5,426 nt of DNA from an uncultured Planctomycetaceae bacterium (GTDB taxonomy: Bacteria; Planctomycetota; Planctomycetia; Pirellulales; Pirellulaceae): assembly GCA_937967755.1 (NCBI GenBank), contig CALBTA010000417.1, positions 1 to 5,426 of the forward strand, read 5' to 3'. Both the position numbers and the translations under genes were made by a program. This document shows positions 1-5,426 of the stretch, piece by piece; the first letter of the stretch is position 1; each line of letters starts with the position of its first letter. Below the pieces are notes generated by a model. It was given only the letters and a program-made list of their open reading frames with translations, searched no databases and was not told the origin of the DNA.

Positions 1-39
1 ATCGTCACGGAGTGCCGATCTACGTTGACGGCCCCCGTG

Positions 40-61
40 GAACAAGTCTCCAGACTTGTTC
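40..61. repeat. Short perfect inverted repeat (hairpin)
   Basis: GAACAAGTCT at 40-49 is followed by AGACTTGTTC at 52-61, a perfect 10-bp inverted repeat with two bases between the arms. A realistic fold has a 9-bp stem with a TCCA loop. No T-run follows on either strand, so an intrinsic terminator is unlikely. It resembles the small dispersed palindromes found between genes in planctomycete genomes. It could instead mark the 3' end of a gene lying to the left of the window. Confidence 0.6.
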
Positions 62-102
62 GAGAAAACTAGCTTTGCGAATACCACCACTGACATTGGG
101 GA

Positions 103-134
103 ACGCTAATTTTCACTAATCGACGCTAATTTTC
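103..134. repeat. Direct repeat ACGCTAATTTTC x2 with 10-bp-phased CTAAT
   Basis: The 12-mer ACGCTAATTTTC occurs at 103-114 and again, identical, at 123-134, exactly 20 bp later. Midway between them a third CTAAT sits at 116-120, so CTAAT recurs at 106, 116 and 126 with a strict 10-bp period, about one helical turn. That geometry places the same AT-rich face on one side of the helix. It would suit a DNA-binding protein contacting one face or an intrinsic bend. It could also be one unit of a dispersed intergenic repeat. No regulator is identified. Confidence 0.6.
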
Positions 135-158
135 GTGGATGGGAAATAGTTAGCTATA

Positions 159-240
159 AACCACAGAGATCACAGAGAAACACAGAGCAGCGAGTGGCAA
201 TCAATTCATTCCTCTGTGCTTCTCCGTGTTCCCTGTGGTT
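159..240. repeat. Long imperfect inverted repeat of the CACAGAG/CTCTGTG type
   Basis: The left arm (159-188) and right arm (211-240) are reverse complements at 25 of 30 positions, separated by a 22-base loop. The left arm carries CACAGAG three times, starting at 162, 171 and 181. The right arm carries the degenerate complements CTCTGTG, CTCCGTG and CCCTGTG. Palindromes built on this motif are familiar intergenic repeats in planctomycetes and other environmental bacteria. Three of the five mismatches become G-U wobbles if the minus strand is transcribed but A-C mismatches if the plus strand is, so the stem is more stable as minus-strand RNA. It is probably a non-autonomous dispersed repeat; no transposase is nearby. 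Confidence 0.75.
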
Positions 241-463
241 CGCCGTTCTCCCCATGAAAAACACGGCCAGTTGACACTTTCACCACGGTTTGTCGCATCG
301 GCATCTTAGTCGCCTGAGGAGTTAGTCGGTGGAAGGGCATGCTTGCGACCACTCTCCGCCAAAGCCCCGGCCTGCCCGTTACGCAAATCGGGAATGCTTG
401 CCCCTGCGATGAGCGAATTGGTGGTAGACAGGTTCGCTGCGTGTTCTCCCCCTGCGTCGCTTC

Positions 464-1036
464 ATGTATCGCCCACAAGACAATCTCCAGCGGCAATTCC
501 AATTCACCACTGAGTGGTGCTTTGTTGCGGTGACCCTGGCCGCCTTGCTGATCGCAATCAATCAATGGTCTATGGGGACGATCTGGTCGAAGATAGCGCC
601 CAACGGATCCGCCGGTTGGATGGCAATGCTAGGGTTCGCAATTGCGTTTGTGCTTACATCCGTTAGGAGCACTAGAAGCGATTTGGCCTGGGGCGTCTTG
701 CTTGTCGCCTGGTGTTTCGCCCTGATAGATTCCTTGTGCGAAGTCATCTCATCAATCGTCATAATCAACGGTCAGTCGCTACTCGCACTCGAAGTGCTCG
801 CCCTCTATGAGACAGTGCTGGCCGCACCTGTGATTCCTGGTCTGCTATCGATTCCGACCGTTTGTTTGCGGCTGGGCCAGCCGACCAACGGTCTTTCAAA
901 AGCAACTTGCTGGTTAACGGCCTCGATCATGGTGGCCATGGTGGACGTAGTCTTAGTCGCCCTCTTCTCCGTGACGATACTTGGTGTCCGGTTCTTGCGA
1001 GACGGCAGCGTGCAATGGACGTTTGGGCCAAAGTAA
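464..1036 (+). CDS. Hypothetical integral membrane protein, about five TM segments
   Basis: This 190-residue protein is of no family I can name. Its N-terminus (residues 11-31, a short FQF stretch running into a hydrophobic helix with EWCFVAVTLAALL) resembles the start of many small planctomycete membrane proteins of unknown function. Hydrophobic stretches lie at roughly residues 17-33, 51-67, 74-102, 106-130 and 147-175, separated by short polar loops, and the tail is short and polar. There are no cytochrome, transporter or protease motifs. ATG 464 is the only good start, because an in-frame TAG lies at 425-427. No Shine-Dalgarno sequence precedes it, which is common in this phylum. The gene stands alone on the plus strand and converges on the large minus-strand gene. 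Sustained hydrophobic patterning over the full length argues for real coding. The start and the function are uncertain. Confidence 0.68.
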   Translation: MYRPQDNLQRQFQFTTEWCFVAVTLAALLIAINQWSMGTIWSKIAPNGSAGWMAMLGFAIAFVLTSVRSTRSDLAWGVLLVAWCFALIDSLCEVISSIVIINGQSLLALEVLALYETVLAAPVIPGLLSIPTVCLRLGQPTNGLSKATCWLTASIMVAMVDVVLVALFSVTILGVRFLRDGSVQWTFGPK

Positions 1037-1175
1037 ACCATCCCTAAAGCGATAGCGATGTGGCACCGGCGGATGCCAGTGTTTGTCGAGGCGTAGCTTG
1101 CTGATGGGCAGCTTCGTTTGCTTTCGCACGCAAAGGCATCCATGCAAACTTCGGCCCGCAAGCAGCCGGCGGAAT

Positions 1176-1200
1176 TTGCACTGGCTGTGGGCCAGTGCAA
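1176..1200 (-). terminator. Hairpin just downstream of the propeller gene, possible terminator
   Basis: TTGCACTGGC at 1176-1185 and its exact reverse complement at 1191-1200 form a perfect 10-bp stem with a 5-base loop. The stem begins two bases past the TAA of the large minus-strand gene. On that strand it is followed by ATTCC, not a U-run, so it is not a classical intrinsic terminator. It could instead protect the 3' end of the mRNA or act together with another termination factor. It lies between two convergent genes and could serve both, although it is about 140 bases beyond the stop of the plus-strand gene. Confidence 0.5.
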
Positions 1201-1202
1201 CG

Positions 1203-4200
1203 TTATTCTTCGCGCGCGACTTCGATGCCGGCTAGGGTGGATAGCGATGTTTCGTCGGTGGCTTTGGATTCCAGCTTGAGGACTAGGCTTCGGGTGATCG
1301 GCACGCCTTCGAAGCTCAACGTCAGCGCTTTGAGCGCGCCGCCGGCCTCTTTGGCGATGTTGATGTCTTTGGCGACGACTTCATCGCCGATGCGGATGTT
1401 GAATGGCTCGGCTTTCGCTTCAGAATCTTCCAAGGCGGAGAAGTCCAGCGTCACTTTGTAAATCGCCGGGCGGTCGTCCTTGCCGAGGAGCGGAATCTCG
1501 CAACTTTGCAGGCCGCGCACGCCGGAGGTGTAAACCCATGGCGCTTCGGTGTTCGCCAGCTCGATCGATTCATCGTTGCGGGTGTAGTAATCGCCGCCCC
1601 CGTACAACTTGGGCGACACGTCGAAGACATATTCCAGCCGCCCAACGGTTTTCGGCCGTGGGTAAGCCAGCCACAGGCGGCCCTGGTTGTCGCGGCGGTC
1701 GCCCGGCGCGCCGAAATTGATCGCCGTGTTCTTCACCGGCGTGCGCATCCCTTGGGCGCTGTAGATGCCCCAACTGCCGCGGTCTTCGCGCGGTTCCAGC
1801 ACCACGGTCGAAGCGATGGAAAACAGGCAGACGCAGCCAGCGCTCGCTTCGGGAATGGCGACGACCCCGCCGGCGGGCAAGGCGTTGATCCAACAGCCCA
1901 GCCGCTGCCCAGCGAAATGCCGCGTGCCGCTGTCGTCATACAAATCGTAATAGCCGGTGAAGCCGCTGCGGAAGAACAGCATGTTCGGCGAGGCGGAGAT
2001 CGCTCCGCAGTGATGCCCAGGGCGCGAGAAGCTCCACTTGGTCGGCTCGCCTGTCAGCGGGTGCGTGCGTTGAATTTCCTTCCCGCTGGCCAGATCAAAC
2101 GCCCAAGGCTCGGCGATGATCTTATCGCCGACAACAATCGGGCGGTGGCGGTAGTTCGCATCCTTGGCCCACTGCTTCTCGCCCGACTTGGCATCCAGAA
2201 CCAGCAACCGGCGCTTGCTAAATTCGCCGGCCAAAAACTGCCGCCAATAGTGCCCGTTGGCGTTGGCTCCGCAAATCACAACCTGGCCGTCGGCCGCCAT
2301 CAGTGTCATCTGCCCGCCGCCGATGCCCAGGTGGCTGCAATCGGTGACGTCGACCGGCTTCGACCAAAGTTTTTCGCCCGTGCCGGCATCGATGGCGACC
2401 GCCAACCGCAGGTCGCGGCGTTTCAGTTCTTTCTCGGCTTCGTCTCGCGCTTTGCCGGTCAGTTTTTCCAGCGCGGTTTTGTCCTCGCGAAGCATCTCTT
2501 CGCGCTCCTGGGAAGTGATCGAACTGTCGATGAAATGCACGCGGCCATCCGCCACGGCGATGGTCATGTGCATAATGTTTTGGCCGCGATAGGCCCAGGC
2601 CTGCTCGCCGGTTTTCAGATCGATGGCGAAGATTGCATCGGTCGCATTCTCCACTTTGCGGCCGCGGCGGCGAAGCTCGCGGCGCAATTCGCTGCGCACC
2701 GTACTGGTGCCGAACAACTTTCCCTCGGCCACGGCGACGTAGCCCCAGGCCCTTTCTCGCTCGTCATCGGGATTCGGGATGCGGTGAACGCGGCGGACTT
2801 TGCCGGTCGCCGCGTCGTATTCGGTGCAAGTCTCTTCGACGCAGACGAACAGGGCGTTGTCGGTCGCAACCAGGTTGCTGGTATCTTCGTTGTTGAAGAC
2901 GCCGGTTCGCAGCGCGCCGGGGTTTTTCTTTTCCCACAGGAACAAACCGTTGTACGCGTCGTAGGCCATGATGTTGTCGGTCCCTTGCACGAACAGCCGC
3001 CCGCCGACCGACAGTGGGGCCATCGCACCTTCGTGGCGGTTGATCATTTGCGAAGGCCCCGGGTCGCCGTACCACAGCACACCCATTCCGCCTTTGACCA
3101 ACTCGTCACGGCTGTTCGACGTATTGCCGGCATCGCCATATTGATGCGACCAATCGCCCGCTCCGGGAAGGCGGCGCCGCGCGACGACCGACCAGTTCTC
3201 ACCTGCTTTAACACTTGCGGCGTCTTTGGGGTATGCATCGACGGCGACATTGATTTCGCGTTTCGCTTCCTCTGAAGGGGGAAACGGGGCGTTCTCGGGA
3301 GACCCGAGGCACATTTTCCCACCAAGAGGTTTCACGTGCCGGGCGATCTGAGAAATCTTGACGGGCAACTTGCCATGAGCGACCAGCGTGTCGGAGACTA
3401 CCAGGTTGGCGAAGTAATTGGAAAATGGGATTTCATCGAGAGGGCAATTCACGACCGTCACGCGATGGCCATAAAGCCCGGCCGCGCTGAGGCGGTCGCG
3501 GGCGAACTCGACCTTCTCGCCGTCTGGCTCGACGCAGTAGATGTTCAATTCGCTCCTTTTCGCCAGCTCGAAGGCGAGCTGTCCCGCCTCACCACCAACA
3601 ACCAGGCAGTACCCACGACTGATGCCGGTCTCTGCGAGGATTTCCTCAGCCGCCGTCTGGTAGGTTTTTGAAAGAGCGTTTTTCTTGTAAGGCTCGACGA
3701 TCTTTTGCTTTGGATAGCTGGCCACTGACGCGTCTTTGGGAGTGTTGTTGGCATCGGTGAAGGCGTATATTTTTCCGTCTGTTGTAGAGTCGATCACCGA
3801 TCCGACCGAAAGCGAGATGCGGCGAACGTGGCCGTCGAATTGCGCGTGCCAGACGTCTTCGCCGCTTTGGGTGGAATAGGCGGTCAGGCGTCCGTTGCCG
3901 CCGGCGAAGACGAGGTTGCCGCAAGCGGCGATCGCACCATCGGCCTGGTTCGCGGCGGTCCATTCGATCCCGACCTTGGCCAATTCGGCCCGCCGCTTTT
4001 CAATCGCGGGCCGCAATTGGGAAGGAACTTGGCGCAACTTGACAAACAGCTTCTGCCGCTCGATGCTCGCTTGCGAATGTTCCTCGCGATTGACCTTCAA
4101 CACGGCTTCGCCGGTGGCGATGTAGGCGTGCTCGCCGGCGAGCGTCATTTGCCGGCCGGGTATCCAGGCCGAACCGACGTTGCCGTCTTTCTGATTCATC

Positions 4201-5102
4201 GCCAGAAAGTGGTGCGGGCCCGAGGAATAAATCTGCCCATCGCCCAGCAGCGCACCCGTTCCGCCGACCACCCCGCCGGCGGTGCTGCGCCAGGCGTGCT
4301 TGCGGCCGTGAACCATCTCGCCGGTCTTCTTACTGAACGCGACCGGCAGCGAGCGGCCGGATGGGACGAACAGCAAATCGTCATTGCAGAGTAGATAGCC
4401 TTGCGGCGAAAGATCGTTGCGGCCGGCATCCTGCTGGCTGATGGCGTCGTTCTTCCAAATCACCTCGCCCGTTTCCGCGTTGACCGCGCAGAGGTAAACC
4501 GTTTCGTGAGGAAAAATGCCCGCGCCGAAATAGGCGACGCCGTCGTCAACAAGCACGCCTGTGCGAATCGGCCACCGGCTGATCATCTGCCCGCGGGCGA
4601 GCAGGCGTTCGTCACGCGCGGTGGGGCGGATCTGCCAAACGATTTTTCCCTCGTCGCCATTCAAGCAATAAACCACGCCATCGTCGGAGCCGAAGTAAAC
4701 CTTGCCATCGGCAACCGTGGGGGCCAGGCGAATCGGGCCTTCGGTGAAGAACGACCAGATCGGCGCACCGGTTTTTGCATCGACACAGTACAGCCTGTGA
4801 TCGACGTTCGATCCGAAGTATGCTTTCCCGCCGGCGGCGACGACCTGAATCGCATCGTCGAATTTCACCCGATGCCGCATCACCTTGCCTTCGATCGGCT
4901 CGCTGCGCGGGCCTTCCCAAGCGGTCTCGGGCGTTGCCGGAGCGGAATGTATCCACCGCAACGTAAGCGGGGTCTTTAGCTCCTCATCCGAAGTCGCCAC
5001 GCGGGCGTTGTTGTTTTGGAACGTGGGCCAATCGGCGGCTTGGGCGACCGAGAGAGAAAAACCGACGAGCACAGAAGCAAATACCGGCAAGATACTACGC
5101 AT
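1203..5102 (-). CDS. Exported double PQQ-like beta-propeller protein with embedded methyltransferase-like domain and malectin-like C-terminus
   Basis: The product has 1299 residues. Residues 1-22 are a Sec signal peptide: Arg2, a hydrophobic core, and AQA before ADW. Propeller I spans about 23-455 and carries PQQ-like blade motifs (aliphatic, then D/N-x-x-TG-x-x-x-W) near 103-117, 144-158, 203-217 and 406-420, with a charged helical insert at about 336-385. Residues 472-605 look like a class I SAM-methyltransferase fold: glycine loop VVGGEAGQL at 501-509, acidic strand end E525, and a later segment at 551-571. Propeller II (about 648-1110) restarts with GDW and has blade motifs near 711, 759, 824, 901 and 966, plus a second helical insert at 862-898. 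Residues 1155-1299 resemble a malectin-like beta-sandwich. PQQ-like repeats do not prove quinone binding, and no CxxCH haem site is present. A scaffold, sugar-binding or extracytoplasmic enzyme role is conceivable, but the function is unknown. Start 5102 was chosen for its signal peptide and the GAGG seven bases upstream. Confidence 0.93.
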   Translation of the reverse strand: MRSILPVFASVLVGFSLSVAQAADWPTFQNNNARVATSDEELKTPLTLRWIHSAPATPETAWEGPRSEPIEGKVMRHRVKFDDAIQVVAAGGKAYFGSNVDHRLYCVDAKTGAPIWSFFTEGPIRLAPTVADGKVYFGSDDGVVYCLNGDEGKIVWQIRPTARDERLLARGQMISRWPIRTGVLVDDGVAYFGAGIFPHETVYLCAVNAETGEVIWKNDAISQQDAGRNDLSPQGYLLCNDDLLFVPSGRSLPVAFSKKTGEMVHGRKHAWRSTAGGVVGGTGALLGDGQIYSSGPHHFLAMNQKDGNVGSAWIPGRQMTLAGEHAYIATGEAVLKVNREEHSQASIERQKLFVKLRQVPSQLRPAIEKRRAELAKVGIEWTAANQADGAIAACGNLVFAGGNGRLTAYSTQSGEDVWHAQFDGHVRRISLSVGSVIDSTTDGKIYAFTDANNTPKDASVASYPKQKIVEPYKKNALSKTYQTAAEEILAETGISRGYCLVVGGEAGQLAFELAKRSELNIYCVEPDGEKVEFARDRLSAAGLYGHRVTVVNCPLDEIPFSNYFANLVVSDTLVAHGKLPVKISQIARHVKPLGGKMCLGSPENAPFPPSEEAKREINVAVDAYPKDAASVKAGENWSVVARRRLPGAGDWSHQYGDAGNTSNSRDELVKGGMGVLWYGDPGPSQMINRHEGAMAPLSVGGRLFVQGTDNIMAYDAYNGLFLWEKKNPGALRTGVFNNEDTSNLVATDNALFVCVEETCTEYDAATGKVRRVHRIPNPDDERERAWGYVAVAEGKLFGTSTVRSELRRELRRRGRKVENATDAIFAIDLKTGEQAWAYRGQNIMHMTIAVADGRVHFIDSSITSQEREEMLREDKTALEKLTGKARDEAEKELKRRDLRLAVAIDAGTGEKLWSKPVDVTDCSHLGIGGGQMTLMAADGQVVICGANANGHYWRQFLAGEFSKRRLLVLDAKSGEKQWAKDANYRHRPIVVGDKIIAEPWAFDLASGKEIQRTHPLTGEPTKWSFSRPGHHCGAISASPNMLFFRSGFTGYYDLYDDSGTRHFAGQRLGCWINALPAGGVVAIPEASAGCVCLFSIASTVVLEPREDRGSWGIYSAQGMRTPVKNTAINFGAPGDRRDNQGRLWLAYPRPKTVGRLEYVFDVSPKLYGGGDYYTRNDESIELANTEAPWVYTSGVRGLQSCEIPLLGKDDRPAIYKVTLDFSALEDSEAKAEPFNIRIGDEVVAKDINIAKEAGGALKALTLSFEGVPITRSLVLKLESKATDETSLSTLAGIEVAREE

Positions 5103-5109
5103 GGCTGAA

Positions 5110-5113
5110 CCTC
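5110..5113 (-). promoter_or_regulatory. Shine-Dalgarno GAGG for the propeller gene
   Basis: On the minus strand GAGG lies seven bases before the ATG at 5102, a good spacing. It decides the start between two in-frame candidates. The upstream ATG at 5153 has no purine-rich sequence before it but overlaps the zwf stop codon. The 5102 start also leaves a compact signal peptide of normal length. Confidence 0.65.
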
Positions 5114-5152
5114 GTACTGGGTACGCGAAACCGTCTGCCCCGAACCGTGCCA

Positions 5153-5426
5153 TCAGTGTAACACCGGGCAGACGTCGAACCACAGGCGGCCGTGCGATTT
5201 CATCCAGCCGTCGCAGCATTGCGGGCCCCAAACGCCCGCGGGGTAGATCTCCAGCGGCGGGGCGGCGGGGCTGTGCCAGGCGTCGTGAATCGGGTCGATG
5301 ATGCCCCAGGCCAGTTCCACTTCGTCACTGCGGGCGAACAAGCTGGCGTCGCCTTTGAACGCATCGAGCAACAGCCGCTGATACGCGTCGGGCATGTCGC
5401 CGGAGAATTCGCGGTCGAAGCTGAAA
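5153..5426 (-). CDS. zwf: Glucose-6-phosphate dehydrogenase, C-terminal 90 residues (5' end cut by window edge)
   Basis: This cytoplasmic enzyme oxidises glucose 6-phosphate to 6-phosphogluconolactone and makes NADPH, the entry step of the oxidative pentose phosphate and Entner-Doudoroff routes. Only the end of the C-terminal beta+alpha domain is visible. The diagnostic block is PDAYQRLLLDAFKGDASLF followed by ARSDEVELAW, then the family's usual IDPI...W stretch and the YPAGVWGP motif near the end. The catalytic His region and the Rossmann dinucleotide site lie outside the window. The tail after YPAGVWGP (QCCDGWMKSHGRLWFDVCPVLH, read here in two parts as QCCDGWMKSHG and RLWFDVCPVLH) differs from the proteobacterial pattern and is Cys-rich. 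It ends at TGA 5155-5153. The propeller gene follows on the same strand, so co-transcription is likely. Confidence 0.93.
   Translation of the reverse strand, partial: FSFDREFSGDMPDAYQRLLLDAFKGDASLFARSDEVELAWGIIDPIHDAWHSPAAPPLEIYPAGVWGPQCCDGWMKSHGRLWFDVCPVLH

Larger units (their letters stand above)
1..463. other. Gene-free spacer with clustered intergenic repeats
   Basis: No coding region in this stretch can be supported. Its left part (40-240) carries three different repeat structures, listed separately. The right part (241-463) is ordinary sequence with no hairpin, tRNA fold or convincing promoter that I can see. Reading frame 3 is open from the left edge to a TAA at 118-120, so the tail of an upstream plus-strand gene is possible. 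That frame runs through the hairpin and the CTAAT repeat, however, and its peptide shows no recognisable family. The promoter of the membrane-protein gene that starts at 464 should lie here but cannot be pinned down. Confidence 0.6.

Noticed and set aside
3..120. Open frame 3 from the left edge as the tail of an upstream gene
   Set aside because: The 38-residue peptide has no recognisable family, and the frame runs through two repeat structures. It is possible but cannot be supported.
155..160. TATAAA as a -10 box
   Set aside because: The hexamer at -35 distance (TTCGTG) is poor, and the TATAAA runs directly into the palindromic repeat.
271..299. TTGACA at 271-276 as a -35 box for the membrane-protein gene
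   Set aside because: At 16-18 bases spacing there is no acceptable -10 (CGCATC and neighbours), and the site is about 190 bases from the start codon.
339..533. 64-codon plus-strand frame with an AGGAG at 317-321
   Set aside because: The AGGAG is 17 bases from the ATG, too far. The frame overlaps the membrane-protein gene and its product looks random.
206..565. 119-codon open frame on the minus strand
   Set aside because: It overlaps the start of the membrane-protein gene and its end lies within the palindromic repeat. The peptide has no recognisable domain and no ribosome binding site.
1506..3275. 589-codon open frame on the plus strand, antisense to the propeller gene
   Set aside because: It lies wholly inside the well-supported propeller gene. 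Its translation is rich in Ala, Arg, Gly and Val with no family signature, as expected for the shadow frame of a GC-rich gene.
1203..5102. Propeller protein as a PQQ-dependent alcohol dehydrogenase or a cytochrome c fusion
   Set aside because: There is no CxxCH haem motif, and I could not identify the vicinal disulfide and calcium-site signatures of true quinoprotein dehydrogenases. The blade repeats alone do not show PQQ binding.
5103..5231. Longest start (ATG at 5231) for the propeller gene
   Set aside because: It would overlap zwf by 79 bases and bury the signal peptide behind 43 Arg-rich residues. The 5102 start has a proper GAGG.

Overview
The window most likely comes from a planctomycete, probably of the Pirellulales type. 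Three things point that way: a very large secreted double PQQ-like beta-propeller protein with an embedded methyltransferase-like domain and a malectin-like tail; a small membrane protein with the 'FQF..EWCFVAVTLAALL' type of N-terminus that recurs in planctomycete hypothetical proteins; and a spacer full of palindromic intergenic repeats. This assignment rests on recalled family architecture, not on a database search.

Layout from left to right. Positions 1-463 hold no supported gene but contain three distinct repeat structures: a tight hairpin at 40-61, a 10-bp-phased CTAAT array at 103-134, and a long imperfect inverted repeat of the CACAGAG type at 159-240. Positions 464-1036 (+) encode a 190-residue protein of unknown function with about five membrane segments. 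Positions 1037-1202 form a convergent intergenic gap that ends in a perfect 10-bp hairpin, two bases beyond the stop of the next gene. Positions 1203-5102 (-) encode a 1299-residue exported protein that fills 72% of the window. Positions 5153-5426 (-) are the last 90 residues of glucose-6-phosphate dehydrogenase (Zwf), cut by the window edge.

The two minus-strand genes are 47-50 bp apart, and the zwf stop codon overlaps an alternative in-frame ATG of the large gene (TGATG). They are therefore probably co-transcribed and may be translationally coupled. Zwf is a cytoplasmic enzyme supplying NADPH through the oxidative pentose phosphate or Entner-Doudoroff route. The propeller protein carries a Sec signal peptide and should act outside the cytoplasm, so the pairing is not obviously a single pathway. 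The most unusual object is the propeller-methyltransferase-propeller-malectin fusion: its SAM-binding loop is altered, and it would be placed in a compartment where SAM is not expected. No mobile element, CRISPR array, tRNA or rRNA is visible.
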